Assembly (NCBI GenBank): GCA_018715545.1
Contig: DVLK01000076.1
Coordinates: 1 to 6,029 of the forward strand
From: Candidatus Caccovivens faecavium
GTDB taxonomy: Bacteria > Bacillota > Clostridia > Christensenellales > UBA1242
DNA: 6,029 nt
Direction: 5' to 3'
Part shown: in pieces, positions 1 to 6,029 of the stretch
How positions within the stretch are numbered: the first letter of the stretch is position 1
Layout of the letters: every line of letters begins with the position of its first letter
Notes under the pieces: generated by a model
Databases searched by the model: none
Told to the model about the DNA's origin: nothing
The model's input: the letters and a program-made list of their open reading frames with translations, nothing else
Position numbers and translations under genes: made by a program

Positions 1-10
1 TTTTTAAATT

Positions 11-16
11 TATAAT
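11..16 (+). promoter_or_regulatory. Candidate -10 box before the GlmU-like gene
   Basis: TATAAT lies 6 bases before the first possible ATG of the next gene. The same ten bases (TATAATAATT) recur at 4511-4520, inside a much better supported promoter. The matching -35 box would lie outside the window, so this cannot be tested here. If it is real, transcription would begin at about position 23. The mRNA would then either be leaderless from ATG 23 or be translated from a later start such as ATG 95. TATAAT is common by chance in AT-rich DNA, hence the low confidence. Confidence 0.35.
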
Positions 17-22
17 AATTAT

Positions 23-847
23 ATGGATGTTGAAATTGAAGAAAAAGAAGAAATAGAAATTCAAAATGACGAATTGAAGGAGTTGGTGGAGAAGATGAAT
101 GCTGAGCCACTTGTGTCTTCCTCGTCGCTTGAATGGATTAAAGAGGAAACGCTTGTTTTGATAGTAAAAACCAAAAGCGAGCTTTCCGATGTTCTTTTGT
201 TAGGCAAAAAAATGGCAGACTATGTCGGGATTGCTACCTCGGTCTGCACGCAAAAATTTGTGGATGGTGAAGACAAAATTTTTGAAATGCTTTTAAAATA
301 TGCGCCTTCTTATAAGCAGATTGCTGTTTTTTACAGTGATACGCCACTATTGCAAAAATCCACTTTTTTTGAAATCATGCAATATTTCGCTTCAAAAAAG
401 ATGAATTTCTTGCCATTAAAGCGTGGCTTTGTGATAAAAAGCGATTATATCGAAAACTTTGCCTCGCTTTTATCTACACCTCTTGACCATTTCGGACGCG
501 ATGATTTCTATGTGGTAAATGACGCAATTTCGATGGCGTATGCTTTTAAAGTTCTAAGTAAGAGAATAATTGATTTTCAAAAATCGCAAGGGGTTGTTCT
601 CTTTGGCGAAAATACCATTTTTATTGACGCCGATGTGCAGATAGAAAGTGGAGTTGTCATCTATCCGAATAATGTCATCAAAGGAGAAAGTGTAATTTGT
701 AGGGGCGTAGTTCTTCAAAGTGGTAATACTATTGATAGTTCAATTATATGTGATGATGCTGAGGTTGGACATAGCTATATTAAAAACAGCAAAGTGTCAG
801 AAGGGAAGGCTCTTTATGGCGCGAATTTAATTAATGAAACTATTTAG
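23..847 (+). CDS. Reduced GlmU-like protein (degenerate nucleotidyltransferase plus truncated left-handed beta-helix)
   Basis: The protein has 274 residues; bifunctional GlmU has about 450. GlmU makes UDP-GlcNAc for the cell wall with an N-terminal uridylyltransferase and a C-terminal acetyltransferase. Seen here: an acidic start (residues 1-28, ten Glu), then a region where YSDTPLL (104-110) matches the GlmU YGDVPL motif and VND (165-167) matches the GVN(N/D) motif. D106 and N166 thus fall where E. coli GlmU has its Mg ligands D105 and N227. The LAAGxGTRM nucleotide-binding loop is absent, and the two metal-ligand motifs are about 60 residues closer together. Residues 190-270 form hexapeptide repeats (IDADV, VIYPN, VIKGE) like the start of the GlmU beta-helix. 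They stop near the point where GPFARLRPG would follow, so the acetyltransferase active site is absent. The start is uncertain: ATG 23 is the first ATG after an in-frame stop at 5-7 but has no Shine-Dalgarno; ATG 95 has AAGGAG 12 bases upstream. The GlmU relationship is fairly sure; loss of both activities is inferred. Its present role is unknown. Confidence 0.75.
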   Translation: MDVEIEEKEEIEIQNDELKELVEKMNAEPLVSSSSLEWIKEETLVLIVKTKSELSDVLLLGKKMADYVGIATSVCTQKFVDGEDKIFEMLLKYAPSYKQIAVFYSDTPLLQKSTFFEIMQYFASKKMNFLPLKRGFVIKSDYIENFASLLSTPLDHFGRDDFYVVNDAISMAYAFKVLSKRIIDFQKSQGVVLFGENTIFIDADVQIESGVVIYPNNVIKGESVICRGVVLQSGNTIDSSIICDDAEVGHSYIKNSKVSEGKALYGANLINETI

Positions 848-850
848 GAG
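845..850 (+). promoter_or_regulatory. Ribosome binding site of pth, overlapping the upstream stop codon
   Basis: TAGGAG contains both the TAG stop of the GlmU-like gene (845-847) and an AGGAG Shine-Dalgarno (846-850), five bases before the pth ATG at 856. Ribosomes ending the first gene cover the start signal of the second, which suggests translational coupling. It also supports the first gene being translated up to this stop. Confidence 0.8.
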
Positions 851-855
851 ATTAT

Positions 856-1359
856 ATGAAGATTGTTGTAGGTTTAGGGAACTATGAGCCAAAATATGAC
901 CATACCTATCATAATATAGGCTTTGATATTTTGGATGAAATCGCTAAAAAGCTGAACATTTCCTTTACTAAAAAGATGTGTAAGGGGTTGGTTGCTGAGG
1001 GTAGGCTAGGCAGAGAAAAGATACTTCTTGTCAAGCCTCAAACTTTTGTCAATCTAAGCGGTTATTGTGTTAAAGAATTAAAACAGAAGTTTAAGGATGC
1101 GCGCTTTTTAGTTGTTGCTGATGACATCGACCTTCCAAAGGGCAATTTTAGATACAAAGAACGCGGAAGCGGTGGCACACATAACGGTTTAAGAAACATT
1201 GTTGAATTAATAGGTGAAGATTTTGAAAGAATAAGAGTGGGAATAGGACGAGATATCTTCATGGATTTAGCGGATTATGTCCTATCAAAATATGATAGGG
1301 AATACTTTGCTCCTATTATAGTAAAAGTGGCAGACGAGGTATTAAATAGGCTTAAATGA
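856..1359 (+). CDS. pth: Peptidyl-tRNA hydrolase (bacterial Pth family)
   Basis: Pth is a cytoplasmic esterase that cuts peptidyl-tRNA released from stalled ribosomes, returning free tRNA and peptide. The fold-defining motifs are in order: VVGLGN (residues 4-9), the catalytic stretch TYHNIGF (17-23), KPQTFVNLSG (60-69), ADDIDLP (88-94), THNGLRNI (108-115) and RVGIG near residue 127. N9, H19, N66, D89 and N110 match E. coli N10, H20, N68, D93 and N114, so the enzyme should be active. Departures from the usual sequence are NYEP for NPGxxY, Tyr for Arg in TRHN, and Val for Met in TFMN. At 167 residues it is about 20 shorter than common Pth proteins (185-195), with the missing part at the C-terminus. 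The start is secure: ATG at 856 follows AGGAG by five bases. The gene sits 8 bp after the GlmU-like gene and overlaps mfd by 4 bp. Confidence 0.96.
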   Translation: MKIVVGLGNYEPKYDHTYHNIGFDILDEIAKKLNISFTKKMCKGLVAEGRLGREKILLVKPQTFVNLSGYCVKELKQKFKDARFLVVADDIDLPKGNFRYKERGSGGTHNGLRNIVELIGEDFERIRVGIGRDIFMDLADYVLSKYDREYFAPIIVKVADEVLNRLK

Positions 1360-4300
1360 ATTTCGTAAGTAATATATTAAAGCATAAAGATATCGGCGGG
1401 GTTACGATTGGTGAAAAGTCCGTTTTAGTGTATTCGTTAAAGCGGGCTTTATATCTATGTGGCGATTTTGTGACGGCTAGTAAACTTAAATATGCATTAT
1501 CTTCGCTTGATAAGAAAGCGGAAATCATTGCGTGTGGCAGAGAGGTGGAGGACGAACGTGATCCTAATCTTTTTTCATTTTCTAGCGCTGTATCTAAGTT
1601 TTTGCGAGGAGAACTAGACTATCTTATCTTTCTACCATCTTCAATGACAACTAAATTTGATATGGCGTTCTTAAAGGAAAGTTTTTCGGTAAAAAAAGGA
1701 GAAGAATATTCTTTTGATGCTTTATCTTCCTCTCTTGTAAATTATGGTTATGAGCGCACTGACTATGTCAATATTGAAGGGCAATTTGCTCTTCGTGGTG
1801 ACATATTAGACATCTTTTTATTTGGCGAAGATAGCCCTACGCGTATTGAGTTTTTTGACGAAGAAGTGGAGAGGATTATACATTTTGAAGCGTCTTCCAT
1901 GAAAACTATAAGGGAATTAGACAGCGTTAAAATCTCGCCATTAATCTTAAAATTTGGCAAAAGCGTTGTGACAGATATAGCAGAAAATATCATCATAGAT
2001 GAGCCAATAAAGATTGAGAATGAATGTTCCATTTTAAAGGAAAGTCGCAAGAATTTGTCATGGGCAAATGAAGAATTGTTTGCAGAATTTTCCACACTTT
2101 TAGAGAAGGATCATTATACATTTTCTAATTTTGGCGAAGGTGGTTATAACAATAAGACAATAGGACAAAAAAGCTATTTAACCGATTTTAACGCCTTAAA
2201 GAAAGATATAGAGCTTTATAGGTTTGATGGTAACGCTATTCTTCTATATGTAGGGCGCTACCATGAACTTATGGAAGAATTTTTACAGGCAAACAAAATT
2301 TCATACAAAAAATTTGACGGAGAGATAGAAAAAGGGAAGTTATATGTTGTAGATAAATATTTTCCTTTTTCATTCAGCTTTTTACAGGAAAAGATTATAG
2401 CTATCGGCACAGATGACCTATATAAATCTAAGAAGGTCGAATTTAAAAAGGGGAAAGAGAAGCTTTCATTTTTGCCTAAGGTAGGCGACTATGTTGTACA
2501 CTCTTTTTATGGGATTGGTATCTGTAAGGACATAGTAAGATTGAAGCTCACTAACTTTGAAAAAGACTACTTTGTGCTAGAATATAAAAATGGTGCGCTT
2601 CTATATCTTCCAACCGAGCAGGCAAATGTGCTTTCAGCATATATTGGAGGAGAAAATCCAAAGCTAAATGCGCTTGGTTCGCAAGAATGGGCACATTTAA
2701 AAAACAAGGTTAAAGAGAATTTAAAGGAAGTGGCGATTGAGCTTGCCAAGATTTATAAAGAGCGTGCCACTATAAAGGGCTTTAAGTTTGTCCGCGATGA
2801 AGAACTTGAACATGAGTTTGATGAGTTTTTTCCTTACGAACTCACGCCCGATCAGCAGGAGGCGATAGCTGATGTTGATAAAGATATGGAAAGCGATAAA
2901 ATTATGGACAGGCTAATATGCGGAGATGTTGGCTTTGGTAAGACGGAGGTGGCATTCAGAGCATGCTTTAAGGCTGTTTATAATTCTAAGCAAGTGGCAT
3001 TTTTATGTCCGACAACAATACTTTCAGAACAGCATTTTCGTTCGGCGAGCGCACGCTTTAAGCCTTTTGGTGTCAGAGTTGAGGTTTTAAATAGATTTAA
3101 GTCACAAAAAGAAACAAACGCGATACTACAAAAACTAAAAAATGGAGAAATCGACATTCTAATTGGCACGCATAAGATTTTAGGCAAGGAAGTAGAGTTT
3201 AAAGATATTGGACTATTGGTGTTAGATGAAGAACAGCGCTTTGGAGTTAAAGATAAGGAAAAAATCAAGAAGTTAAAACAGAATATTGATGTTTTAACTC
3301 TTTCCGCAACTCCTATTCCACGCACGCTTCATATGTCGCTTAGTTCCATTCGTGACATCAGCGTGATTGCTACTCCTCCAAAGGACAGATTGCCTATCCA
3401 AACATATGTCACAGATTACAGCGACCAACTCCTTGTTGATACTGCGCGTAGAGAACTTTCGCGTGGTGGAAAGGTGCTTATTCTTTTCAACAGAGTTTTA
3501 GAGATATATAATTTTGCCTCTCATGTAAAACACCTACTTCCAGAGGGAAAGATTGGTGTGGCGCATGGACAGATGATGGAAAAAGAACTTGCGCGAGTTA
3601 TTGACGACCTATATGACAACAAATATAATATCTTTATCAGCACAACACTGATAGAAAATGGTGTTGATTTGCCATCACTCAACACACTATTCGTGTTAGA
3701 TAGCGATAAGCTTGGACTAAGTCAGCTTTACCAAATAAGAGGACGCATTGGACGCGGAGATAAACTGGCCTATGCGTATCTCACCTTTGACCGTGGAAAG
3801 ATTTTAACAGAGGATGCTTACAAAAGGCTGGAAGCAATCACAGAGTTTAGAGAACTTGGAAGCGGATTTAAGATTGCTATGCGTGACCTAGAAATTCGGG
3901 GCGCGGGCAATATTTTAGGCAAGGAACAGCACGGGCATATGCAAAAAATCGGTTATGATATGTATCTTAAACTCTTGGATGAGGTTACACGCTCATTGAA
4001 GGGTGGCAAAGAGGTTGAGGCGAAAGAGATTAAAATTGAAATGCCGATTGACGCGTATATAAATGAAGATTATATTGTTTCTCAGGAAGAGAGAATTGTC
4101 TTTTATGATAAGATAAGCCATATTTCCTCTGAGAGAGAAAAGGAAGAGGTTTTAAAGGAGCTTTCACTTTCAAACGGCGATGTGCCTAAGGAAACAGAAA
4201 ATCTTTGTGAAATAGCCCTACTTAAAAACCTTGCACAGAATTTTAATGTCAAATTAATAAGAATTAATCAAAAAGAATGTCTAGTATATTTCTATAAATC

Positions 4301-4457
4301 CAAGGAAATAATTGACAAAAGATTGTCGAAAATGGGAGAATATTATAGTTTCAGTTTAAAATTTGAAGAGTTACCTATTCTAAAACTGAATAGTGAAGAA
4401 AGCGTGGAAAATAAGATGAAATTGCTTATTGAAATGTTTTTTAAGGCACTAAGCTAG
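1356..4457 (+). CDS. mfd: Transcription-repair coupling factor Mfd
   Basis: Mfd is a DNA translocase that pushes stalled RNA polymerase off damaged template and recruits UvrA to begin excision repair. Visible domains in order: a UvrB-like N-terminal module with a UvrA-binding-type region (GYER from residue 131, RGDILDIF from 147); the CarD-like RNA polymerase interaction domain (about 372-431, starting near VGDYVVH at 376); and RecG-like helicase motors. The motors show Walker A GDVGFGKTE (523-531, K529), DEEQRFG (624-630), SATPIPRT (650-657) and QIRGRIGR (793-800). The TRG translocation motif covers about 833-861, and a C-terminal TRCF domain covers about 890-1033. At 1033 residues it is about 110 shorter than E. 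coli Mfd; from memory of E. coli landmarks, nearly all the loss is N-terminal to the polymerase-binding domain. The usual DR(F/Y)G of the C-terminal domain reads LSNG (938-941). ATG 1356 overlaps the pth stop as ATGA, with only a weak AGG at 1348-1350, so it probably relies on re-initiating ribosomes. Confidence 0.97.
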   Translation: MNFVSNILKHKDIGGVTIGEKSVLVYSLKRALYLCGDFVTASKLKYALSSLDKKAEIIACGREVEDERDPNLFSFSSAVSKFLRGELDYLIFLPSSMTTKFDMAFLKESFSVKKGEEYSFDALSSSLVNYGYERTDYVNIEGQFALRGDILDIFLFGEDSPTRIEFFDEEVERIIHFEASSMKTIRELDSVKISPLILKFGKSVVTDIAENIIIDEPIKIENECSILKESRKNLSWANEELFAEFSTLLEKDHYTFSNFGEGGYNNKTIGQKSYLTDFNALKKDIELYRFDGNAILLYVGRYHELMEEFLQANKISYKKFDGEIEKGKLYVVDKYFPFSFSFLQEKIIAIGTDDLYKSKKVEFKKGKEKLSFLPKVGDYVVHSFYGIGICKDIVRLKLTNFEKDYFVLEYKNGALLYLPTEQANVLSAYIGGENPKLNALGSQEWAHLKNKVKENLKEVAIELAKIYKERATIKGFKFVRDEELEHEFDEFFPYELTPDQQEAIADVDKDMESDKIMDRLICGDVGFGKTEVAFRACFKAVYNSKQVAFLCPTTILSEQHFRSASARFKPFGVRVEVLNRFKSQKETNAILQKLKNGEIDILIGTHKILGKEVEFKDIGLLVLDEEQRFGVKDKEKIKKLKQNIDVLTLSATPIPRTLHMSLSSIRDISVIATPPKDRLPIQTYVTDYSDQLLVDTARRELSRGGKVLILFNRVLEIYNFASHVKHLLPEGKIGVAHGQMMEKELARVIDDLYDNKYNIFISTTLIENGVDLPSLNTLFVLDSDKLGLSQLYQIRGRIGRGDKLAYAYLTFDRGKILTEDAYKRLEAITEFRELGSGFKIAMRDLEIRGAGNILGKEQHGHMQKIGYDMYLKLLDEVTRSLKGGKEVEAKEIKIEMPIDAYINEDYIVSQEERIVFYDKISHISSEREKEEVLKELSLSNGDVPKETENLCEIALLKNLAQNFNVKLIRINQKECLVYFYKSKEIIDKRLSKMGEYYSFSLKFEELPILKLNSEESVENKMKLLIEMFFKALS

Positions 4458-4469
4458 AAAAAAGATATA

Positions 4470-4497
4470 AAATTTGCCTTGTTTTACTTGAAATTTG
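4470..4497 (+). repeat. Direct repeat AAATTTG flanking the -35 region
   Basis: AAATTTG occurs at 4470-4476 and again at 4491-4497, starts 21 bp apart, which is about two helical turns. The second copy overlaps the -35 hexamer of the promoter before the lipoprotein gene. The spacing would suit a dimeric regulator binding one face of the DNA. The unit is short and AT-only apart from its final G, so chance is a strong alternative. Confidence 0.25.
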
Positions 4498-4516
4498 TTG
4501 ATATTTAAGCTATAAT
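4488..4516 (+). promoter_or_regulatory. Sigma-A/sigma-70 type promoter of the lipoprotein gene
   Basis: TTGAAA (4488-4493) and TATAAT (4511-4516) are separated by exactly 17 bp: five of six and six of six matches to the housekeeping consensus at the best spacing. Transcription would start near 4523, giving a leader of about 24 bases containing the GGAG site. The promoter lies in the 89-bp gap after mfd (4458-4546). That gap shows no GC-rich hairpin with a T-run, so read-through from mfd could add to expression. Confidence 0.8.
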
Positions 4517-4537
4517 AATTGAGTTAAACTAACTTAC

Positions 4538-4541
4538 GGAG
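4538..4541 (+). promoter_or_regulatory. Ribosome binding site of the lipoprotein gene
   Basis: GGAG ends five bases before the ATG at 4547. It fixes this start, together with the lysine-rich signal peptide that begins there. An ATG at 4542 in another frame meets a stop two codons later and can be ignored. Confidence 0.75.
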
Positions 4542-4546
4542 ATGTT

Positions 4547-6029
4547 ATGAAGAAAAAAGTATTTTCACTTGTGCTTTGTCTTGTTATGTGTGCTTCGGTG
4601 CTCGCTGGATGTAATTTGTTCGGTCGTGACCTTGAAACATATTATAATACAATAGTTGCGCAAATAAACTATCAATATTCTATTGGTGCGGAGAATTATT
4701 CTTACACTGAGGACATAACAAAGCGTGATTTAATAAACGCTTATAATAGCTATGGATATAACTACACTCAAAATGGGTATTCACAAGAAGAAGCGGTCGA
4801 AATGACGCTTGACACTCTAATTAATAGAAGCTTGATGATAACAGAAGTTGAGCGCTATTATAAAGAGGCTGGCGAAGAACTTTTAAATGACGCCGAAAAA
4901 ACTTATCTATGGGAAGAAACCTATGAAGCTATCTATGACAATTTTAGGACTTACTACAACGAAATTTTAGGCATAGAGGACGATACGACAAGCGGTGACG
5001 AAGAAACTTCTGGCACTATTTATCAGGCGTATGATAAACAAGCCACTCTCTACACAAAGCAAGACGGCTCTCTCGGCATTAAAAAGGTGGACATTGTCAC
5101 AAATATTCGCGACAGCAAGCATGTTTTAAAAAATGAAGCTGGTGTTGTCTATGATGTTGAATATCAAGATGATAAAGGAAGTTACATCTTTAAAGATTTA
5201 ATTTATGAAAATATCTTAGCGTACACTAGAAATACGGCGGGGAATACGGGAAGCACTAATTTTAGGTCGGCGCTTAATGAGTATATGAGTGCTGTAAGAG
5301 AAAATTATTCTTATCTTGACCTTGATGATGAAAAGACATGCTTTATGTTTGAACTTGACAGAATTTACGACATCTTAAAAGACAACTACATGGTGGAAAA
5401 ATACGAGCAAATTTATAATAGACTTGCAAGCTCTGGCTCAACAGTAACTAATGTGAAGGTAGCGGATGTTGTTAAGTATTATGAAAACAATGTTGTATCT
5501 GACTATGAAAAGTATAAGAGTGATAGTTCGACTTTCCAAACAGATATCTTATCTCAGTCAACTTCTCCAAACTATATAAATTCAAGTGAAGCAAAATATT
5601 TCAATGTTGCAGTTATCAAAATCGCCTTTGAGGACGGAGCGAAAGAAGCGCTTGACACAAAGTTAACAAACGGCATGGATATAAATGAATACTACAACGA
5701 GTTATTAAAATTATATTCCTCAGCAAATGTTGAAATTAAAGATGAACAAACAGGACTTGCTAGCGGTAAGACGATAAGTGCAGAAAATCTTTTATCTCAA
5801 ATTAAAAACGCCTTATCAAGTACGCGTGATTACCTTGACTATAACAAAGTTATAAATGACACAGAAAAAGTAAACGAAATCTTAGCTATGAGCGGTGTTT
5901 CACAGAGTGCCTCAGAAGAAATAAAAGAAGAAACAGTTAGGAACTATGTTGAAAGATACAACACAGAAATAGCTCATGAAAAAGCAGAAGCTTTCTTAAA
6001 TTACTATTACTATTATAATGATGACACAA
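4547..6029 (+). CDS. Tyrosine-rich lipoprotein with SurA/PrsA-like N-terminal region (partial, 3' end outside window)
   Basis: The frame is open from ATG 4547 to the window edge: 494 codons and no stop, so the C-terminus is missing. Residues 1-21 are a lipoprotein signal peptide: MKKK, a hydrophobic stretch, then the lipobox LAGC with C22 as the expected lipid anchor. The mature protein should sit on the outer face of the cytoplasmic membrane. Residues 56-105 (EDITKRDLINAYNSYG, then a helix with EEAVEMTLDTLINRSL) resemble the N-terminal chaperone segment of SurA/PrsA foldases. Many Clostridia carry a PrsA-type prolyl isomerase next to mfd, which supports this. I do not see clear parvulin motifs. 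A stretch at 351-361 (YFNVAVIKIAF) could be a diverged first strand (usual form xxHILI), but the expected His is absent. About 51 of 494 residues are Tyr, ending in a run of five (486-490). A low-complexity acidic Thr/Ser/Gly segment at 143-156 may be a linker. It has its own promoter. The lipoprotein call is secure; the foldase role is tentative. Confidence 0.8.
   Translation, partial: MKKKVFSLVLCLVMCASVLAGCNLFGRDLETYYNTIVAQINYQYSIGAENYSYTEDITKRDLINAYNSYGYNYTQNGYSQEEAVEMTLDTLINRSLMITEVERYYKEAGEELLNDAEKTYLWEETYEAIYDNFRTYYNEILGIEDDTTSGDEETSGTIYQAYDKQATLYTKQDGSLGIKKVDIVTNIRDSKHVLKNEAGVVYDVEYQDDKGSYIFKDLIYENILAYTRNTAGNTGSTNFRSALNEYMSAVRENYSYLDLDDEKTCFMFELDRIYDILKDNYMVEKYEQIYNRLASSGSTVTNVKVADVVKYYENNVVSDYEKYKSDSSTFQTDILSQSTSPNYINSSEAKYFNVAVIKIAFEDGAKEALDTKLTNGMDINEYYNELLKLYSSANVEIKDEQTGLASGKTISAENLLSQIKNALSSTRDYLDYNKVINDTEKVNEILAMSGVSQSASEEIKEETVRNYVERYNTEIAHEKAEAFLNYYYYYNDDT

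Noticed and set aside
1..53. A different frame open from position 3 to a TAG at 54-56, possibly the tail of an upstream gene or a frameshifted glmU front half
   Set aside because: The encoded residues are only Phe, Ile, Leu and Lys typical of AT-rich noise. With 18 bases or so before the next ATG, nothing links it to GlmU. It cannot be fully excluded without upstream sequence.
1062..1262. Reverse-strand open frame of 66 codons inside pth
   Set aside because: Lies wholly within the conserved pth gene, has no ribosome site or recognisable product, and its composition mirrors the antisense of pth.
1763..2095. Reverse-strand open frame of 110 codons inside mfd
   Set aside because: Antisense shadow of the UvrB-like part of mfd; Ser-rich low-information sequence with no domain.
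2567..3325. Two further reverse-strand open frames (2567-2749 and 2978-3325)
   Set aside because: Both are antisense to highly conserved Mfd polymerase-binding and helicase motifs, which fully explain the DNA.
4458..4500. Intrinsic terminator after mfd
   Set aside because: The only symmetry is the short self-complementary AAATTT; there is no GC-rich stem followed by a T-run.
6000..6029. TAC/TAT-rich run at the window end as a DNA microsatellite
   Set aside because: It encodes five Tyr with mixed TAC and TAT codons in the open lipoprotein frame and is too short and irregular to be called a repeat.
1..6029. CRISPR array, insertion sequence, tRNA/rRNA, riboswitch or defence system
   Set aside because: No regularly spaced repeats, transposase motifs, terminal inverted repeats, tRNA-like folds or defence-type domains were found. 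The window is almost entirely filled by four coding genes.

Overview
The window is a 6 kb piece of an AT-rich bacterial chromosome, with every supported gene on the + strand. The order is: a shrunken GlmU-like protein, peptidyl-tRNA hydrolase (pth), transcription-repair coupling factor (mfd), then a large lipoprotein that runs off the right edge. A glmU-pth-mfd order is familiar from Firmicutes, and in Clostridia mfd is often followed by a PrsA/SurA-type foldase lipoprotein. The order, the low GC, the lipobox protein, the AGGAG/GGAG ribosome sites and the SurA-like N-terminal region together suggest an uncultured Clostridia-type organism. That assignment is inference from synteny and style, not from a marker gene.

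Positions 1-22 hold a possible -10 box (TATAAT) and nothing else identifiable. Positions 23-847 encode a 274-residue protein in the place of glmU. Its pieces align by eye with GlmU, but the nucleotide-binding loop is missing and the beta-helix stops before the acetyltransferase active site. Positions 856-1359 encode a compact Pth (167 aa). Positions 1356-4457 encode Mfd (1033 aa), sharing an ATGA stop/start overlap with pth. The gaps and overlap (8 bp, then -4 bp) make these three genes look like one translationally coupled operon.

Positions 4458-4546 are an 89-bp gap with no visible intrinsic terminator but with a near-consensus sigma-A promoter (TTGAAA, 17 bp, TATAAT). This probably drives the fourth gene by itself. 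That gene (4547 to the end, no stop in the window) encodes a tyrosine-rich lipoprotein. It has a clear signal peptide and lipobox, and a SurA-like N-terminal segment. The parvulin-type isomerase domain expected in this gene position is not recognisable in the visible part.

Pth recycles stalled peptidyl-tRNA, and Mfd removes stalled RNA polymerase and recruits excision repair. The lipoprotein would act outside the membrane in protein folding. I see no mobile element, CRISPR array, RNA gene, toxin-antitoxin pair or defence system. The most unusual object is the reduced GlmU-like protein, followed by the tyrosine-rich lipoprotein and the shortened N-terminal half of Mfd.
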